From Papilionanthe hookeriana x Papilionanthe teres (taxonomy: Eukaryota > Streptophyta > Magnoliopsida > Asparagales > Orchidaceae): 64,000 bases of DNA. The stretch spans positions 17,135,625 through 17,199,624 of the forward strand of contig CM040427.1 of NCBI GenBank assembly GCA_022702705.1, in the 5' to 3' direction. The notes under the pieces are model-generated. The model made no database searches. It had not been told where the DNA came from and saw nothing but the letters and a program-made list of their open reading frames with translations. The position numbers and the translations under genes were made by a program. This document shows positions 1 through 11,379 of the stretch, one piece after another (positions within the stretch are counted from its first letter, which is position 1; every line of letters starts with the position of its first letter).

Positions 1-371
1 AAATTTTGACGAATTTTTATTTCGCTTGAAGTTTAAATGGAGAGTTGTGGGAGTGAAATTTAGTGTAGGACCCAGTCCGTGATCTGGAGTGAGTCGACCT
101 CGCATCGAACTCACTTCGATGAACTGCTCCTAAACTACCACACCTATTGAGGGTCCACCCCACTTTCAAGATTTCAAGATTCTAGAACCTCTCTGTTTAA
201 GGATGATTAAACAGTGGCTCCAGAATCAAAAAGAGTTGACAATACTTGCTCAAAGAAGAAATGAGCGAAGCTCATCAACGGAAGAATGATAGTCTGGCCC
301 ACTAGGGATATGGGCACACTATCGATATATGAAGACTAATCCTCATAATCTAAAATGGAGAGAAGAATTAA
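1..371 (-). other. Untranslated leader of element A (partial)
   Basis: This lies just inside the primer-binding site of element A on the minus strand. Its reverse complement resembles the leader of element C at about 55500-55620: both carry the same run of a GGGGTGGACCC-type motif followed by TTTAGGAG. The coding part of A would lie left of position 1, outside the window. No ORF of note is present. Confidence 0.65.
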
Positions 372-389
372 TCCCCAGCGGAGTCTCCA
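372..389 (-). other. Primer-binding site, tRNA-Arg type (element A)
   Basis: Read on the minus strand the 18 bases are TGGAGACTCCGCTGGGGA. They match the complement of the 3' end of plant tRNA-Arg(ACG), ending in CCA, with one mismatch (TGGAG for TGGCG). A five-base spacer (ATTTC) separates it from the LTR end CCGACA. Ogre-type elements are known to prime from tRNA-Arg. This site fixes the polarity of A as minus. Confidence 0.8.
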
Positions 390-1039
390 GAAATTGTCGG
401 CCATTTTTTTTTTATGAAATAATATGAAATTTTAAATTTAAATTTAATGTATAATATAATTTTGATTTTGAAAATGATGATATTTTTTTTTTAGAAAATA
501 ATGAGACCATATAGATCTCATATATCTAATAGTTTAAATAGTTGAGCATGATACTACAAGTGATACATCATCCCGAAAGATGAGCATGCCACTTGTTAGT
601 ACGCTTAACTATCTAAACTTAAAAGTTTATGACTCTATTTTGGTCTGCGTATTTTATAGTTGACAAACTCTCCTATCTAATACACAGATTAGATAGGGTT
701 TAGATTAATCTGGATTCTTAATTCCCTATAGAGGCAAGCCCCTATAGTTAATTATATCTTAGGCAATCGAAATCACCTAAGAAAACTCTCAATAAAGATC
801 ATGGGTTTTGTCTTCAAGAATTTCAACGTTCAAGTTTCCACGATTGCTTGTAAGTAAATCAAAGGGAATGGTTCAATGTGGAATAGTTATTTTCAGAATC
901 CAACGAATGAAGAGTAGGAGATGTCGAAGATACTGAAGGAACTTCAGTGACATCTCAAACTATCCTATAGTTGGGTTTTATATCTTTGAAAATGAAATTA
1001 TATTTGATATTTCAGTACTGTAAATTATTTAGATGTTCG

Positions 1040-1215
1040 GGACTTATATCTGCGTGTTAAATGCAAATGGCCCGAGAAAATAGGAGGATTTATGTCGCAT
1101 TAAACGACTACCTCGGAATCCTAAACAGTTTAGGACTTATATCGTACGATATACAATCGTACTAAGTCCTAAAAGATAATGTGAGGATTTACGCCGTATC
1201 AAACGATGACCTCGA
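1040..1215 (-). other. Duplicated stem-loop unit in LTR A
   Basis: Two copies of a unit lie near the LTR 3' end, read on the minus strand: a GAGGT(A/C)(A/G)TCGTTT...CGACATAAATCCTC-like segment, then an A/T-rich stretch, then ATAAGTCC. In the first copy the stretch forms a hairpin: GTACGAT pairs with ATCGTAC, and outer arms of 11 bp pair at 1129-1139 and 1163-1173. A perfect 16-bp palindrome sits at 1138-1153. The same paired units occur at the same LTR place in D (38265-38445) and C (54423-54606). Confidence 0.6.
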
Positions 1216-1377
1216 CGCCCTATAGATGTTATTTAAATCTACGAAAGTCTGATTGAAGATCCTTTATTCGTCCTCTATCGTCCGATCCACTACATGAAGT
1301 TGAGTCATCACTTAACCACGTCGTCGTCTCGTCTCGAGAAAAGGAAGAAAGAGGAAAAAAGGAAAAGAGAAAATCAT

Positions 1378-1512
1378 GCCTCGAACGTCTTATCCTAGGA
1401 GTATGTATAAATATGCAAGAGAAGAAGTGACTAAAGTAGACATGTGTAATATAAGAAAAACCATGCCCTAAATGGCATATCTTAGGGGTATGTATAAATA
1501 TGCAAGAGAAAT
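1378..1512. repeat. Short direct duplication, 87-bp offset
   Basis: The segment at 1401-1423 (GTATGTATAAATATGCAAGA and three more bases) recurs exactly at 1488-1510. The flanking CTTAGGGG/CCTAGGAG-like sequence upstream is also shared, so a unit of about 50 bases is repeated 87 bases apart. Confidence 0.7.
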
Positions 1513-1914
1513 AATAAAAACAAAACATGAATATGGGTAAATATATACAATAATGAAAAGTAAAGGACTGCACTACAATATATAGTAAATAAAGTAAATG
1601 AGCTGTGCAGTAAAAAAAAATGTGTACCTGGCCAATTTTGTTGATGCCTCGAAAGCAAACTAATAACTACAAGTATCTGCATAGTTAAGTTTAGTTGTAA
1701 ACATATGAAAAATCAAAGTGGAGAATAAGAATTCTATTTGAGGATAGGCTCAGTCTAGACATCCTCTTTTATCACGATCTCACAGGTAACCCGAAGTATT
1801 GAAGTCTTTATATCAATCTCAAATAAAGTCACCAGCAAATCATCCTATAGTAGGCAATCCTAATCCCTACCACTTAATTAATGAGTGAACCAATGTGTAG
1901 TATCTGAACTTTGA

Positions 1915-2310
1915 AAGTGTAGTATCTGTGATTGTAGTATCTGAATTCTTATGAGTGTAATATCTGATATGTAATATCTTGTGTGTGATGTATAATGTGT
2001 AGCAAATAGTGCATAGTGTGTAGTGTATGGTGTTTGATATGTAGTGTTTGTTGTGTAGTATTTGATGTATGGTGTTTATATGTTATATTTAATGTGATGT
2101 ATTTGGTATGATGAGTTTGATGAATTATATGTGTTGTGTTTGATTTGATGTGTTTGATGTATTGTATATGTTAAATTTGATTTGATGTGCTAGTATAGTA
2201 TCTGATGTCGTGCAAGTGCAGTGTTTGTTGTTGTGCAAGTGTAGTATATGTTATTGTAGTATCTGTTACTGTACCAGTGTAATATCTGGTGTCGTAGTAT
2301 TTGTTATTGG
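1915..2310. repeat. Degenerate minisatellite (GTAGTATCTGATGT-like)
   Basis: About 400 bases are built from variants of a 12-20 base word such as GTAGTATCTGATGT, GTAGTGTTTGATAT and GTATTTGATG. Spacing is irregular. The G+T-rich strand is the plus strand, opposite to the LTR's own polarity. No coding potential is seen. Confidence 0.65.
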
Positions 2311-2519
2311 TTCACAAATTTCTTAAAGGTAGGAATTAGAACTACCCAAACTATAGGATAAAATGGGCATCTAAAATTGAGTATTGATTTTATTTTGTTT
2401 CAGCTATAAAAGCATGATATAGAAGTTTAAGCATCATTGCCTGTACCCCGCATGTCTAACTTATCAACCCACTTTGATATTCCATATGTTTTCTTTCAAC
2501 AATTTAAATGAGAAGAATA

Positions 2520-3415
2520 AGAAAAAAGTTCACCATATAAGAGGTAAAGTTTAAGAGTTAGATATGTAAAGATATGAAAATTGTGTGACGTAGTTGTAAA
2601 TATTTCCATAAATATCAAATTAAAGTGACAAAACGTCACTTTATAGGGTAATACACAAAAGGTAACCTTCATGTCTCTAAATTTATCAAAGAAACTCCAA
2701 CATTGGATCCAATTACGGTCAGGGAAATAATATTTACAAACATACCGCCTAATTCGCATATATTTACATATATATGTAGAAAGGAAAATTATGGTGTCAG
2801 ATATATAAATATATGGCAGTTGAGTGATATGTATGTAAACAACCTCACGTAATTAGATGAAAGTAAGTGATGAATTCGTAAATAACAAGTTTCAAGTGGC
2901 ATGATAATTGAATATCTTAAAAAAAATCCGTATATATACATATGTTTGAAACCATTGCTAATAAGAATAAAAATGAATCCATTAACGAGAAGTAGCTTCT
3001 GTGTTTATATATTCTAAAAAAAGCAATTGATCAAAACATAAGAATAAAACCATTGCAAAAATCCATTTTCTCAATAGATGCATGGTATAATTTTGAAGCA
3101 ACCTGAATGATCATGCCGCATGTAAAATATATTCCTTAGAGATCTAAGAGAATTCACCTCGCAATAAAAAAACAAAGAACGTTGTCAGCGCATGTGTTAG
3201 TTTCAAAATCGAAGTTATAACTTGTGAAGAATTGGCAATTGAGAAAAAGTTACATTTACGTACATGCCACAATTCTTATGTATTTACATATAATTCAATA
3301 ATTTTAATGTGATATGGAAGATTTGGGTGGTGAAAATGTAGAAAGGAAAGCATTAGGTGTTAGATGTGTAAATGCACAAAAATTACGTGTCATGTATGTG
3401 AACTTTCCAAAAAAT
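2520..3415. repeat. Three dispersed copies of a ~75-bp unit
   Basis: Similar segments occur at about 2535-2607, 2775-2845 and 3335-3410. Each reads GTAGAAAGGAAA (or a variant), then a TTAGGTGTTAGATATGTAAA-like part, then a TATGTGTGTGAAC-like part. Spacing is uneven, so this is an eroded repeat rather than a clean array. ORFs here are short and not credible. Confidence 0.5.
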
Positions 3416-4938
3416 GCATTACTATTAAGAACAATAACTAATAATCCAAGCATTAAGAACAAAAATTTGGATAAGCCCACCGAAGTGTATTTTAAGATAA
3501 GCTTATTAAGAACTTTGGATTTTTTTTTTTTTTAAGAAAAGATATGAGATAATCATCACAAGTTAATATTCAGATTTGTTGTTTACGGGATTGAAGTTAA
3601 ATCCTGCTCAACTTTTGCTACCAAATACTCCTGTAGGATGCAAAATTTCTTTCATAGTTATACAAAGCAATGGAAAACCTCTTAAGAGAAAAGGTTAGAA
3701 AAGAAAGGGGGAGTTAGAGAGCTCAGATTTCAAAGAGTGCTTCCCCATCCTCATAATCACTTAAATCAAGCAGTCATGTATACAATGGATATATCGCTTT
3801 CAAAGAAAACCTTCCCATCCTTCAAGAATATCTATAACATGAATTTATCAAAGTGATATGAGAAAGCAAACCAAACCAAGAGTTTCGCATCTTATTTTCA
3901 TCTTCCATGATTTCCATATGCAATGAAATGTGTAATCAAATATCTAGCCACTGATCTTTAACAACGATCAAATTAGCCAATAGCATTATACTTCCCAAGC
4001 AATTGCTACATTAATGCATGTATCCATTAAAGCAAAACCATTCAAGGATCCTAAGGTAAAGCATGCCATAAGATCCATATGTGAATGAGAGATTTGTGTT
4101 AATATAACCCTTAAGGTGACATGAAAAAGTTCTTCACAACTTATGAAGAAAGAAAGCAATCTTACCCTCTTTATGAAAGAAAGCACGAGATCTTTATGTA
4201 TAATTTTAAGAATGAGGGAAAAAGAATAGAGAAAGCCTTTATGAAAATATTTCATTAACTTAGGAAAGAAAAAGGAGAAATCATTCCTTCTCTACCCTAG
4301 CTAATTTTTTTATTATAGCCATCAATCTTTTCTCTTATTGGAAACAATGTCATGCCCAATGCTCAAGCATCACAGGTACTATGAAATAATTAAATCCCTT
4401 AAAAGAAAGGCCTCTCCAATAATGCATAAAAGATCAAATCACTTGCAAAGAGGAAGAAGTGTCAAATCAAACAGTAAAGAAATAAGCAAGATCTCTTCAA
4501 ATATCAAAAAAAAAAAAAAAAAAAACTCAACCATGATTCACAAAATTAGAAGAATAAAGAAAGAAGCATGTGCCATTAACTAAGAAGGAAGAAAGGAATT
4601 TAGACCTGCAGCCTTGATAACCAAAAGAAGGGGAGAAATCCTCTCGAGATAACTAGAAATTTGAGCAAGATAAAGAGCAACCAAATGGAAGATCGCAAGA
4701 AGCTAGGGTTCCTTCTTGGGTCGGTAAGGAGAAGTGGTTCGGCACCGAGAAGGAGGGTCGGCGAGGATGTATTCATCTGCGAGGAGGAAGGTCGAGGAGA
4801 GGTTCGGCTGAGAGAAAGGAGGAGGGGAAAATTCGCGAATGGGGATGCCGAATGGGGGAGAATCAGTTCGGTTCTACGGCTTCATCCAAGAGTTTCAAGA
4901 GGGAGCCTCTCTCTTTTTTTTCAGCAGCCGCCACGGAG

Positions 4939-4946
4939 TATTTATA
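4939..4946 (-). promoter_or_regulatory. Putative TATA box of LTR A
   Basis: TATAAATA reads on the minus strand, 0.84 kb from the LTR 5' end, in a locally GC-rich stretch (4660-5100). Other LTRs of the family carry TATA-like boxes with a GC-rich stretch nearby, though at other distances from the LTR end. The short ORFs overlapping this stretch are composition artefacts. Confidence 0.5.
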
Positions 4947-5123
4947 GCCGACGGAAGGGTAGATTTCCTATGCACTTGGGCGGGAAAATCCGCTGCCGGT
5001 AGAACAACCGGCGACGAAAGTCGGTGGAGGACAAGAAGGGATAAAGATGACAGAAGAACCGGGGGAAAATGGTGCGACTGGTTAGGGTACGGGAAGGAGA
5101 AGGGGAGGCCAAGTGTGAGTTTT

Positions 5124-5126
<3 letters not shown>

Positions 5127-5201
<75 letters not shown>
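5127..5201. repeat. (TA)n microsatellite
   Basis: An uninterrupted AT dinucleotide run of about 75 bases lies inside the U3 part of LTR A. It is likely to be length-polymorphic and hard to sequence exactly. Confidence 0.95.
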
Positions 5202-5207
<6 letters not shown>

Positions 5208-5784
5208 GCTTTATTATTATTTTATTTAAATTCGTCGATTTACGCACAATTCGTCCGATTCGAAACCCTATCAAAATATATGTCCTTCCCGGCAAAAATC
5301 GACATTCCGGATGCATCGGCGCAGTCTGTTTCGTCATCCGGGGCGGTTCAGACAAGTTCGCCGACTGTCGAGTCAATTTAAATCAAATTTGCGTTATGTG
5401 GCAAAATAAAATTATTTTGACCCGACCGGAGCCATACAACGAGCAAATTAATGACCGGTCTTCGCCTAAGCGAGAACCATAGTCAAACATATTGCTCGTG
5501 GCAAAAAGTCAAACGTCGCGCGTAGTGGGGTCCGCCTATGGCTCTCAAATCCCTATAGGAACTCAACAAGAGTTTCAATACATCGGCTTTTAATCAACTC
5601 AACTAGATGTCGAGAATTTAGAACCGTTCATATGAAACTTCAAGTAGCAAGGAGATGGCTTGAATTTCTAAATATTCTGGGTCCCAGTCTAGTTCTCTAA
5701 GAGAGTCCAAAATTGGAAAATTCTAAGGCTAGATCCTAGGCTTTAAGGAGAGGGAAAAGAAAGACATCAAAAATGAGGTCAACA

Positions 5785-6489
5785 AATGACTAGGAAAAAT
5801 TCTGTATCGTCTAAAGGTTCCACGATGCCAAACCCAATGTCATGTTTGGAGTTAGGACTTTGTTTATTGTTATTCCACATTTGTTTAATGAAATCGGGTT
5901 ATCTTGTAGACAATTGTGCAGGTGATAAACTTTTTTTAACAAAATTTTGCGCCCAAGGAGAATACAACTCAAACGGGATATTTATTGATTTCAAAACATT
6001 TTCATCATTTAATTTTACATCGGTTTCAAGATTAGAAGAAGAAGAAGAGTCAAGTCTAAACTTAATTGGCTTTTTATTATCATTATATACCTCTCTGACC
6101 ACTATATCTTCAATTTTAGGAGTAGAAATTGGAGTTAAGGTCATAGTTTGTAGATAATGATTGATTTTATCATACATAGATTCAAATAGTTTTTCTTTGT
6201 CTTCCTTTTCAAGAGGTATCTGAAATTGAGGTTCTTTTGAAATAACCAATGTCGTTTCTCCCTTCATCTCAGTTTCAAAGTCGAGGTGAATTTTAAATTT
6301 TGATGGCTTTTTCATTTCAACAATTGGATTTTGTTTCCCTTTCCCTCGTCCTCGGCATTGACCTTGAGTGCGACTTTGATGGAAATTATTACCACTTGTT
6401 TGTATTGGAAAAGAACCATCTTGTTTCTTTTCAATGTCTTTTTCTTTAGAATTCATGATGGCTTCTCTAGAAAATACTATTTGATTCAT
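5785..6489 (-). pseudogene. Protease-RT linker of element B, truncated
   Basis: This is the segment downstream of the protease in element B. A 196-residue stretch is open (5899-6489). It is rich in lysine, glutamate and serine, with a basic GRGKGK stretch near residue 48 and a PIEFRL-like acidic tail, as expected of the poorly conserved linker between protease and reverse transcriptase in Tat-lineage polyproteins. Beyond one stop the frame continues through a GFGIVEP-like motif. Coding similarity ends exactly where the TGTTGACC start of LTR A begins, so the polyprotein is cut before any RT motif. Assignment is by position and composition; no catalytic motif is expected here. Confidence 0.55.
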
Positions 6490-7345
6490 TGGGCCTAGTA
6501 TGCGGTATCTTCATGTATTCTGATTTCATCCACTGAGAATGGTTGCAGATCTCCCATAATGCAACATTCTTATTCGTTCTGCAAATATTTTATGCATTGA
6601 TCTTGTGAGGATGGAACCATTTTATGCTCGTGGAGCCATGGTCTACCAAACAGTGCATTAAAGGAAGTGTTAGAATGAATTGTATGGAATTTTGCCGTAG
6701 TTATCAAATTGTCCATTTTTAGGAGTAATTTTATTGACCCTAGGGCTCATTCTCCCAATTGTTTGAATCCTCGTAGCATCATTGAATCTCTTAACAGTTG
6801 AGATGCATTAATATTCAAATATGCTAGAGTTTTTAGATTCATTATATTGATTGAGGCACCTCGGTCAATAAGCACTCTTGAGAGTGTCATATCATCTATA
6901 TTTACTGTGATGTACAAAGGACGATTATGTTCAGTTGTCCCAAGCAACAAGTCATCATCGGAAAAGGTAATCCTTTCTTGTTCCTATAATGAGTTAGTCT
7001 CACTCTGGCTACTATCAGTAAGTTGAGTCAAGCAAATGTATGGGTCCATAAGGGCATTTATCAATGATTCCCTCATTTCTTTTGAAAGTATAAGAGTATC
7101 GTAAATGTTTAATTTTTCTGGTAATTTTCTCAGGTGGGCTAATACATTATAATCCACCTTGTTATGAGGATTATCATTTTGTGAATATTTTGGAGGAACA
7201 ATTTTCTTTGTCTTTATTATTTGTTTTTCTTTTTCTTGTGCAGTTGTTCTAGGAGGTAAAATTTTCCCACTCCGTAGACTAATTTCAGTTATTTCCCTTG
7301 ATCTGTCATTTGACTATTTCGTCTCTGAGTCTGAAGATTCCAATT
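6490..7345 (-). pseudogene. Aspartic protease domain of element B, degraded
   Basis: The upstream part carries the conserved Tat/Ogre pre-protease motif: LRSGK, then VDYNVLAHL, then an RKLPEKLNIYDTL-like stretch and LINALMDP. After one in-frame stop comes the retropepsin core (6747-6950) with the flap-side strand VLIDRGASINIM. The catalytic triplet of this family is D-S/T-G; here it reads D-R-G, so the domain is probably inactive. The C-terminal hallmark LFGRPWLHE...VPSS..QCIKY follows at about 6590-6670, before another stop. In a live element it would cleave the Gag-Pol polyprotein in virus-like particles. Identification as a Ty3/gypsy protease is firm; its activity loss is inferred from the D-R-G change and the stops. 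Confidence 0.8.
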
Positions 7346-8113
7346 CTATGAAATTGGAATTTCTCTCAATAAGAGTGTGATATCATCATCAGGATCAATA
7401 TCAATATCAGTTTGGTTGTCATTAAACTGGTTAGTTTTGCGTACGATTTGAGTATTGTCTTCAGGATTGAAATTATTATTTTTAGGAGTATCATCCATAA
7501 TAGACAAAATGTAAACAAAATCAGAAATATTATTATTTTCCACAGTGGTAGAGAGATAGTCATACAGAGTTATCGGCTCAAGGGATTTTCTCCCTTTGTC
7601 CGATTCAACTATCCTAGTAGAGGACATAGGATTATGAAAAGTGGTAGATACAAAAGGGATAGTATTCCCTGTGCTAGGATAACCTCTAATTCTTTTTCTT
7701 TCTTTGTTTTTTTTCTTCGCAGTTTTAGAAGGAGTTCCTTCAGTAGATTTCCCTGAAGTGATGTTATATTTTTCTTATTTATCAGGATCGGGAATATGTT
7801 TTTCAATTGAAATCATATTAACTGAACCTTTTCCAGATTCTTTCATATATTCTTTTGGAATTGTTATATTCCCTTCATTAAGATTGCACTCTAACCAGTC
7901 TTTGAAGACAAAACAATCTTCAATTTTATGATCAAGCATCCTGTGATAAGGACAATAATTGGGATTATCCTTCATGTCAATTTCTTTTCGCCATTTAGCT
8001 TCAGGCAATTTTAATTTTGGCATTTTCAATAGGCTTCGAAATATCTTGTCAATGGCCTCGGTCTTGAATGTATATTCCTTATTCCTTCGTTCAACCATCA
8101 TTTTCTTATTCAT
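7346..8113 (-). pseudogene. Gag C-terminal (nucleocapsid-like) region of element B
   Basis: A 112-residue open stretch (7775-8113) has the plant gypsy motif YTFKTEAIDKIF, then LKLPEAK and the variant zinc-knuckle segment CPYHR..DHKIEDC..FKDWLE. In intact elements this follows the capsid domain and is thought to bind RNA. Downstream a second open stretch (7346-7627) is acidic and low in similarity to anything recognised. Frame changes separate these pieces. The YTFK motif marks the point equivalent to where element C is interrupted at 58225 (there YPFKNEAV), which is how the two elements can be aligned. Confidence 0.7.
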
Positions 8114-8182
8114 TTGTGTTGAATTTGGTTGTTGGATCTGAGAAGATTTCTGTTGTGACGGTTGATTTTGTTTTTATTTTGT

Positions 8183-9060
8183 TCAGGTTGGACTTGCATT
8201 ATCTATTGTTTTGCCTAACTTCTTTTCAAATGTCTTGACGACCTTCGTCTTTTCAGTGTTTTCCATTACACTCATCTGCTTAGCTTCTTCTTGAAGATTT
8301 GCAGCTTTAATGAGTAATTTTTTAAATGTCTTGATTGTAAAACCTTTAAGCATGAATGTTATAGGTCCATGAATATTTTTAAGTAATATTTCAACAGGGT
8401 GTTGTTCTTGAAGCTGTGGCTCACATTTCATGTTGAGGTTTCTCCAGCGTAAAATGTAATCCACTAAGTTTTCTTCGGGTTTTTGCTTTTCGACTACTAA
8501 GTCACCCACTGTCATGTGGTGTTGGGCCCCAGTGAAGCGTTGTATAAATAAGCTTTCTAGTTCCACAAAAGTTTTTATGGACCAGTTAGGAAGCTCTGTA
8601 TACCAGTCAAAGGCAACTCCTGTAAAACTGTTAACGAATTGTCGAAATAAAAGAGCATGATTTCCACCTGCATTACAACAACTGGCTCTGAAATTTGCAA
8701 GGTGTTGACGAGGATTACCAGTTCCGTCAAAAATTTTGAAAATAGAAGGGATAAAACCCTTAGGGTACTGGACGGAATCGAATTCCTCCGGATAAGGCCT
8801 ACCCTTTGGAATTAATGATCTGGCTTTTACTTGTGCCATTGTTTCCTTTATCTTTTGTTCAACCAATTATGTAATTTCTTTGTCGGGAATTCCATTTTGA
8901 GTGGGTTCCTTTTTCTTTTGTGTACTTTTCTCAATCTCTACAGGTTCATTTTTGTCTTCTAGAATGTGTATTACTTCTGGTCTGACAATTTCAACAGCTG
9001 GTACTAAGCTAATTGGTGGATGTTGCAGAGTTTTCATTATTTCTACTAATTTGTGCTCAA
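8183..9060 (-). pseudogene. Gag capsid domain of element B
   Basis: A single open stretch of 227 residues (8183-8866) carries the retrotransposon gag core: GRPYPEEFDSVQYPKGFIP, FDGTGNPRQHL, LLFRQFVNSFTGVAFDWY, FIQRFTGAQHHMT and the YILRWRNLNMKCEP segment. This is the capsid protein that packages element RNA. The frame continues upstream through one stop to about 9060, so the apparent start methionine at 8866 is not the true start. Element C has the same domain at 57389-58225 on the opposite strand, and the two match closely from VEKQK/VEKR back to MVE. The domain is well preserved relative to the protease, but stops upstream make it a pseudogene. Confidence 0.85.
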
Positions 9061-9137
9061 GACAATTGATTTTTTTGTCCCGCTATTAGATAACCGTTGT
9101 AGTTCTTCTGTTGTGTCTTCTTCACTTAATTTCTGTG

Positions 9138-10280
9138 CTACAGTAGTGGATCGTGTTTCCACCATATGAATTTCAACAATATTTCCACTATAACTATCTG
9201 AAGAATTTTCTTTTTCCACATTGAAAATTGTTTAATGTCTTCTTTCAATTTCTTTAGTCTTTCATCAAATGATTTTAAATAATGTTCTTCATAAGCCCTT
9301 TCTTTTGAACTGTTTGCAGGGGTGCTTACAGTGTCTGAATTTCCTCCTGATGATCCTCGTTTCCATACATTATTTCTAAGTACAGGATGAGACCTTTGAG
9401 GTGATGTATTGTGTTGTGTGTAAGGAAAGTTTGCTTTTTGTAACATTTGGACCAGATCTGACATCTTAGCAGTTGTGTTTTCTGCTTCTGATATCAGTTC
9501 ATCATATTTGGCTTTATCTTTTGTAACTATCACATCTTTTATTCTCAAGCCCAGTCGAAACTTTACTGGTACTCGAACACAATGCTCATCAGCTGGGGAC
9601 TGATAGCCAATTTCTTGATTGTCCGGATTCTCCATTGCCAAAATTCTCCTTTTCATGGTGTTGGAGACTGCACAACCCATTTTGCTCAATAATCGAGAGA
9701 GTGAACATTTTTCCTTTCGTGCTAGTCTCATAAATACAGAATATACAACACGAAGTGATGGAGAATTTTTAGTTTGGAATATATTGTCGGTGTATTCAGG
9801 TGGTATTGGAATATAACGATTTTCTTTTAAGAAAGAAGGATTTTCAAAAACATTTTGTTGAAATTCAGGACTTTCAAAGTTGTCATTTTCATTCCATTTC
9901 TTTCTTTTAAGAGGATGACTTTTATTTCTTCGTTGAATTTTAGGTATGTTTCTGGAACAAGATCCGGCTTCGTATGTAGAAGGTAATACGTTGTCTTAGT
10001 CATCACAAACAGTTTTACCCTTTTGGTCAATTTCCATTTCTTCTAAGGTGTTTTGGTCCATGAGGATGCCTTGGGGTAAATCCTCTGTAAAATTAAGAAA
10101 ATCCTCATAAGGCTGTTGCTTAAATTCTCCAAAAGATTGTATATCAGTTTGATATGGATCATTTAGTGTAAAGTCAAATTCATCAAATAATCCATAATCA
10201 TTCTGATAATAGTAAATGTCTTCATTTACTGGAGTGTTAAATTCTTGAAAGTAAGAAAATAATGAATCTGGAGATCCCAT
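9138..10280 (-). pseudogene. ORF upstream of gag, element B
   Basis: Two open stretches (9996-10280, 94 residues; 9138-9731, 197 residues) precede gag. The second contains ARKEKCSLSRLLSKMGC, which matches AKKEKCPVSEILRRI in element C at about 56545, and a lysine-rich C-terminal coiled-coil-like stretch (ERLKKLKEDIKQF). Ogre-type elements characteristically carry an additional ORF before gag; its function is not established. Here it could equally be a long N-terminal extension of gag, because no clear intergenic gap is visible. The first stretch begins MGSPDSLF and is rich in acidic and aromatic residues. Frame breaks and a stop interrupt the region. Confidence 0.6.
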
Positions 10281-10336
10281 TGCACTTTCACTAAAAAGAG
10301 GACAAGAATGTCACAGACTCATTTATGAACTGGAAA

Positions 10337-10338
<2 letters not shown>

Positions 10339-10397
<59 letters not shown>
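10339..10397. repeat. (TA)n microsatellite in the leader of element B
   Basis: An AT dinucleotide run of about 59 bases lies between the PBS and the first ORF. It is independent of the TA run in LTR A, which sits in U3. Confidence 0.95.
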
Positions 10398-10401
<4 letters not shown>

Positions 10402-10447
10402 TTTAGGAAACAAGTAAAATTAACAAGAGATGAGAAGAAAAACTTTA

Positions 10448-10465
10448 TCCCCAACGGAGTCGCCA
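10448..10465 (-). other. Primer-binding site, tRNA-Arg type (element B)
   Basis: The minus strand reads TGGCGACTCCGTTGGGGA, complementary to the CCA-tailed 3' end of plant tRNA-Arg with one mismatch (GTT for GCT). It lies 6 nt inside the LTR end (CCATCA). A second near-copy of the GGAGTC(G/A)CCACTCTC context is at 10529-10544, inside the LTR end. Confidence 0.85.
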
Positions 10466-11379
10466 CTCTCTTGATGGCAACGAATTGTTGTGGCGTCGTC
10501 ACCATCAATAACCATATCATGTCGATGTCAAGGAGTCACCACTCTCTCTATCTATTACCCTAATTTATATTCTCTCTAGACTTTAATGTCGAAAATCTCG
10601 GGTGAATGTGAAGAAAAAAGGGGCTTGATCACAATAGAGATCGAGAAAAAGAAGATGAGAAACTCATCTAACGATTTTGACTAACCAGAGTTCTAAGTTC
10701 TGTAGTTTCCTATAAGGGCAAGCCCCTATAGTTAATTACATCTTAGACAATCCTCTAAGAAAACTTCTAATTAATGTTAAATTATTTTTTTTGTACGGGG
10801 TTTTCTTATGAATGAGGGATAGAATATCAGTATTCAATCTTGGAAGATGTTTTGTTTTGTCAATGTCGATGTCATTATTTATTTTGATGTTATGTCAACA
10901 TCAATGTCATATCAATAGTTATTAATGTCAGTTTTTTTTATGTTTAATGTCGGTCTTTTTGTTGATTTTGTCTTTTATTTACCTGTCATGTCACTGTTCC
11001 ATTATTATCGATGTCATATTGGTTTATTAATATCATATCAATGTTTAATTTTCTTGTCAAATTTGTTATCTAGTTTTATGACTATCCTAATAATCCAGTT
11101 GTATTTGTTGTCATGTCATATTTTATTTTGTTGTTTGTTGAAAATTTAGATTTTGTGGCTAACCTAAAAGTTCTGGTTTTATTTTGTTGTCATGTTTTGT
11201 CATCGACATCCTGCAAAACAGAGTTAGCACACCCTATAACATGCAAAAAAAATCTAAACAAAACTTGTCTTCATCCTGCAAAGAAAATATTACAGAAATA
11301 ATGTCATATAAATGTTTAAATCACCTGGAAAAAATGTTTATTGTTTCAAAGTTGTCGGATGTCCAAGTTGAAATGTTGA

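Larger units (their letters stand above)
395..5784 (-). mobile_element. 5' LTR of Ogre/Tat-like element A
   Basis: On the minus strand the LTR starts TGTTGACCTCATTTTTGATG at 5784 and ends CCGACA at 395, next to the PBS. The first few hundred bases align with the C LTR (47793 onward), for example at the shared AGGATCTAGCCTTAG. The last 900 bases align with C 53900-55306. The middle (about 1500-4600) is not recognisably shared and may be lineage-specific or contain old insertions. At 5.4 kb it is far longer than most plant LTRs. Its 5' terminus abuts the truncated coding region of element B with no polypurine tract in between, so it is better read as an insertion into B than as B's own 3' LTR. 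Confidence 0.75.
5785..10471 (-). mobile_element. Internal region of Ogre/Tat-like element B (gag-PR only)
   Basis: On the minus strand, starting from the PBS at 10465, the order is: leader with TA repeat, upstream ORF, gag, gag C-terminal zinc-knuckle-like segment, protease, then the start of the protease-RT linker. At 5785 the coding sequence stops abruptly against LTR A. Reverse transcriptase, RNase H and integrase are absent from this side; if A is a nested insertion they would lie left of the window. The region is A+T-rich with few CpGs, unlike the related internal region of C. Confidence 0.8.

Noticed and set aside
4661..5126. Overlapping plus-strand ORFs of 113 and 95 residues, Arg/Gly-rich
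   Set aside because: They lie in the GC-rich promoter region of LTR A, opposite to its polarity, have no recognisable domain and are not shared with C or G.
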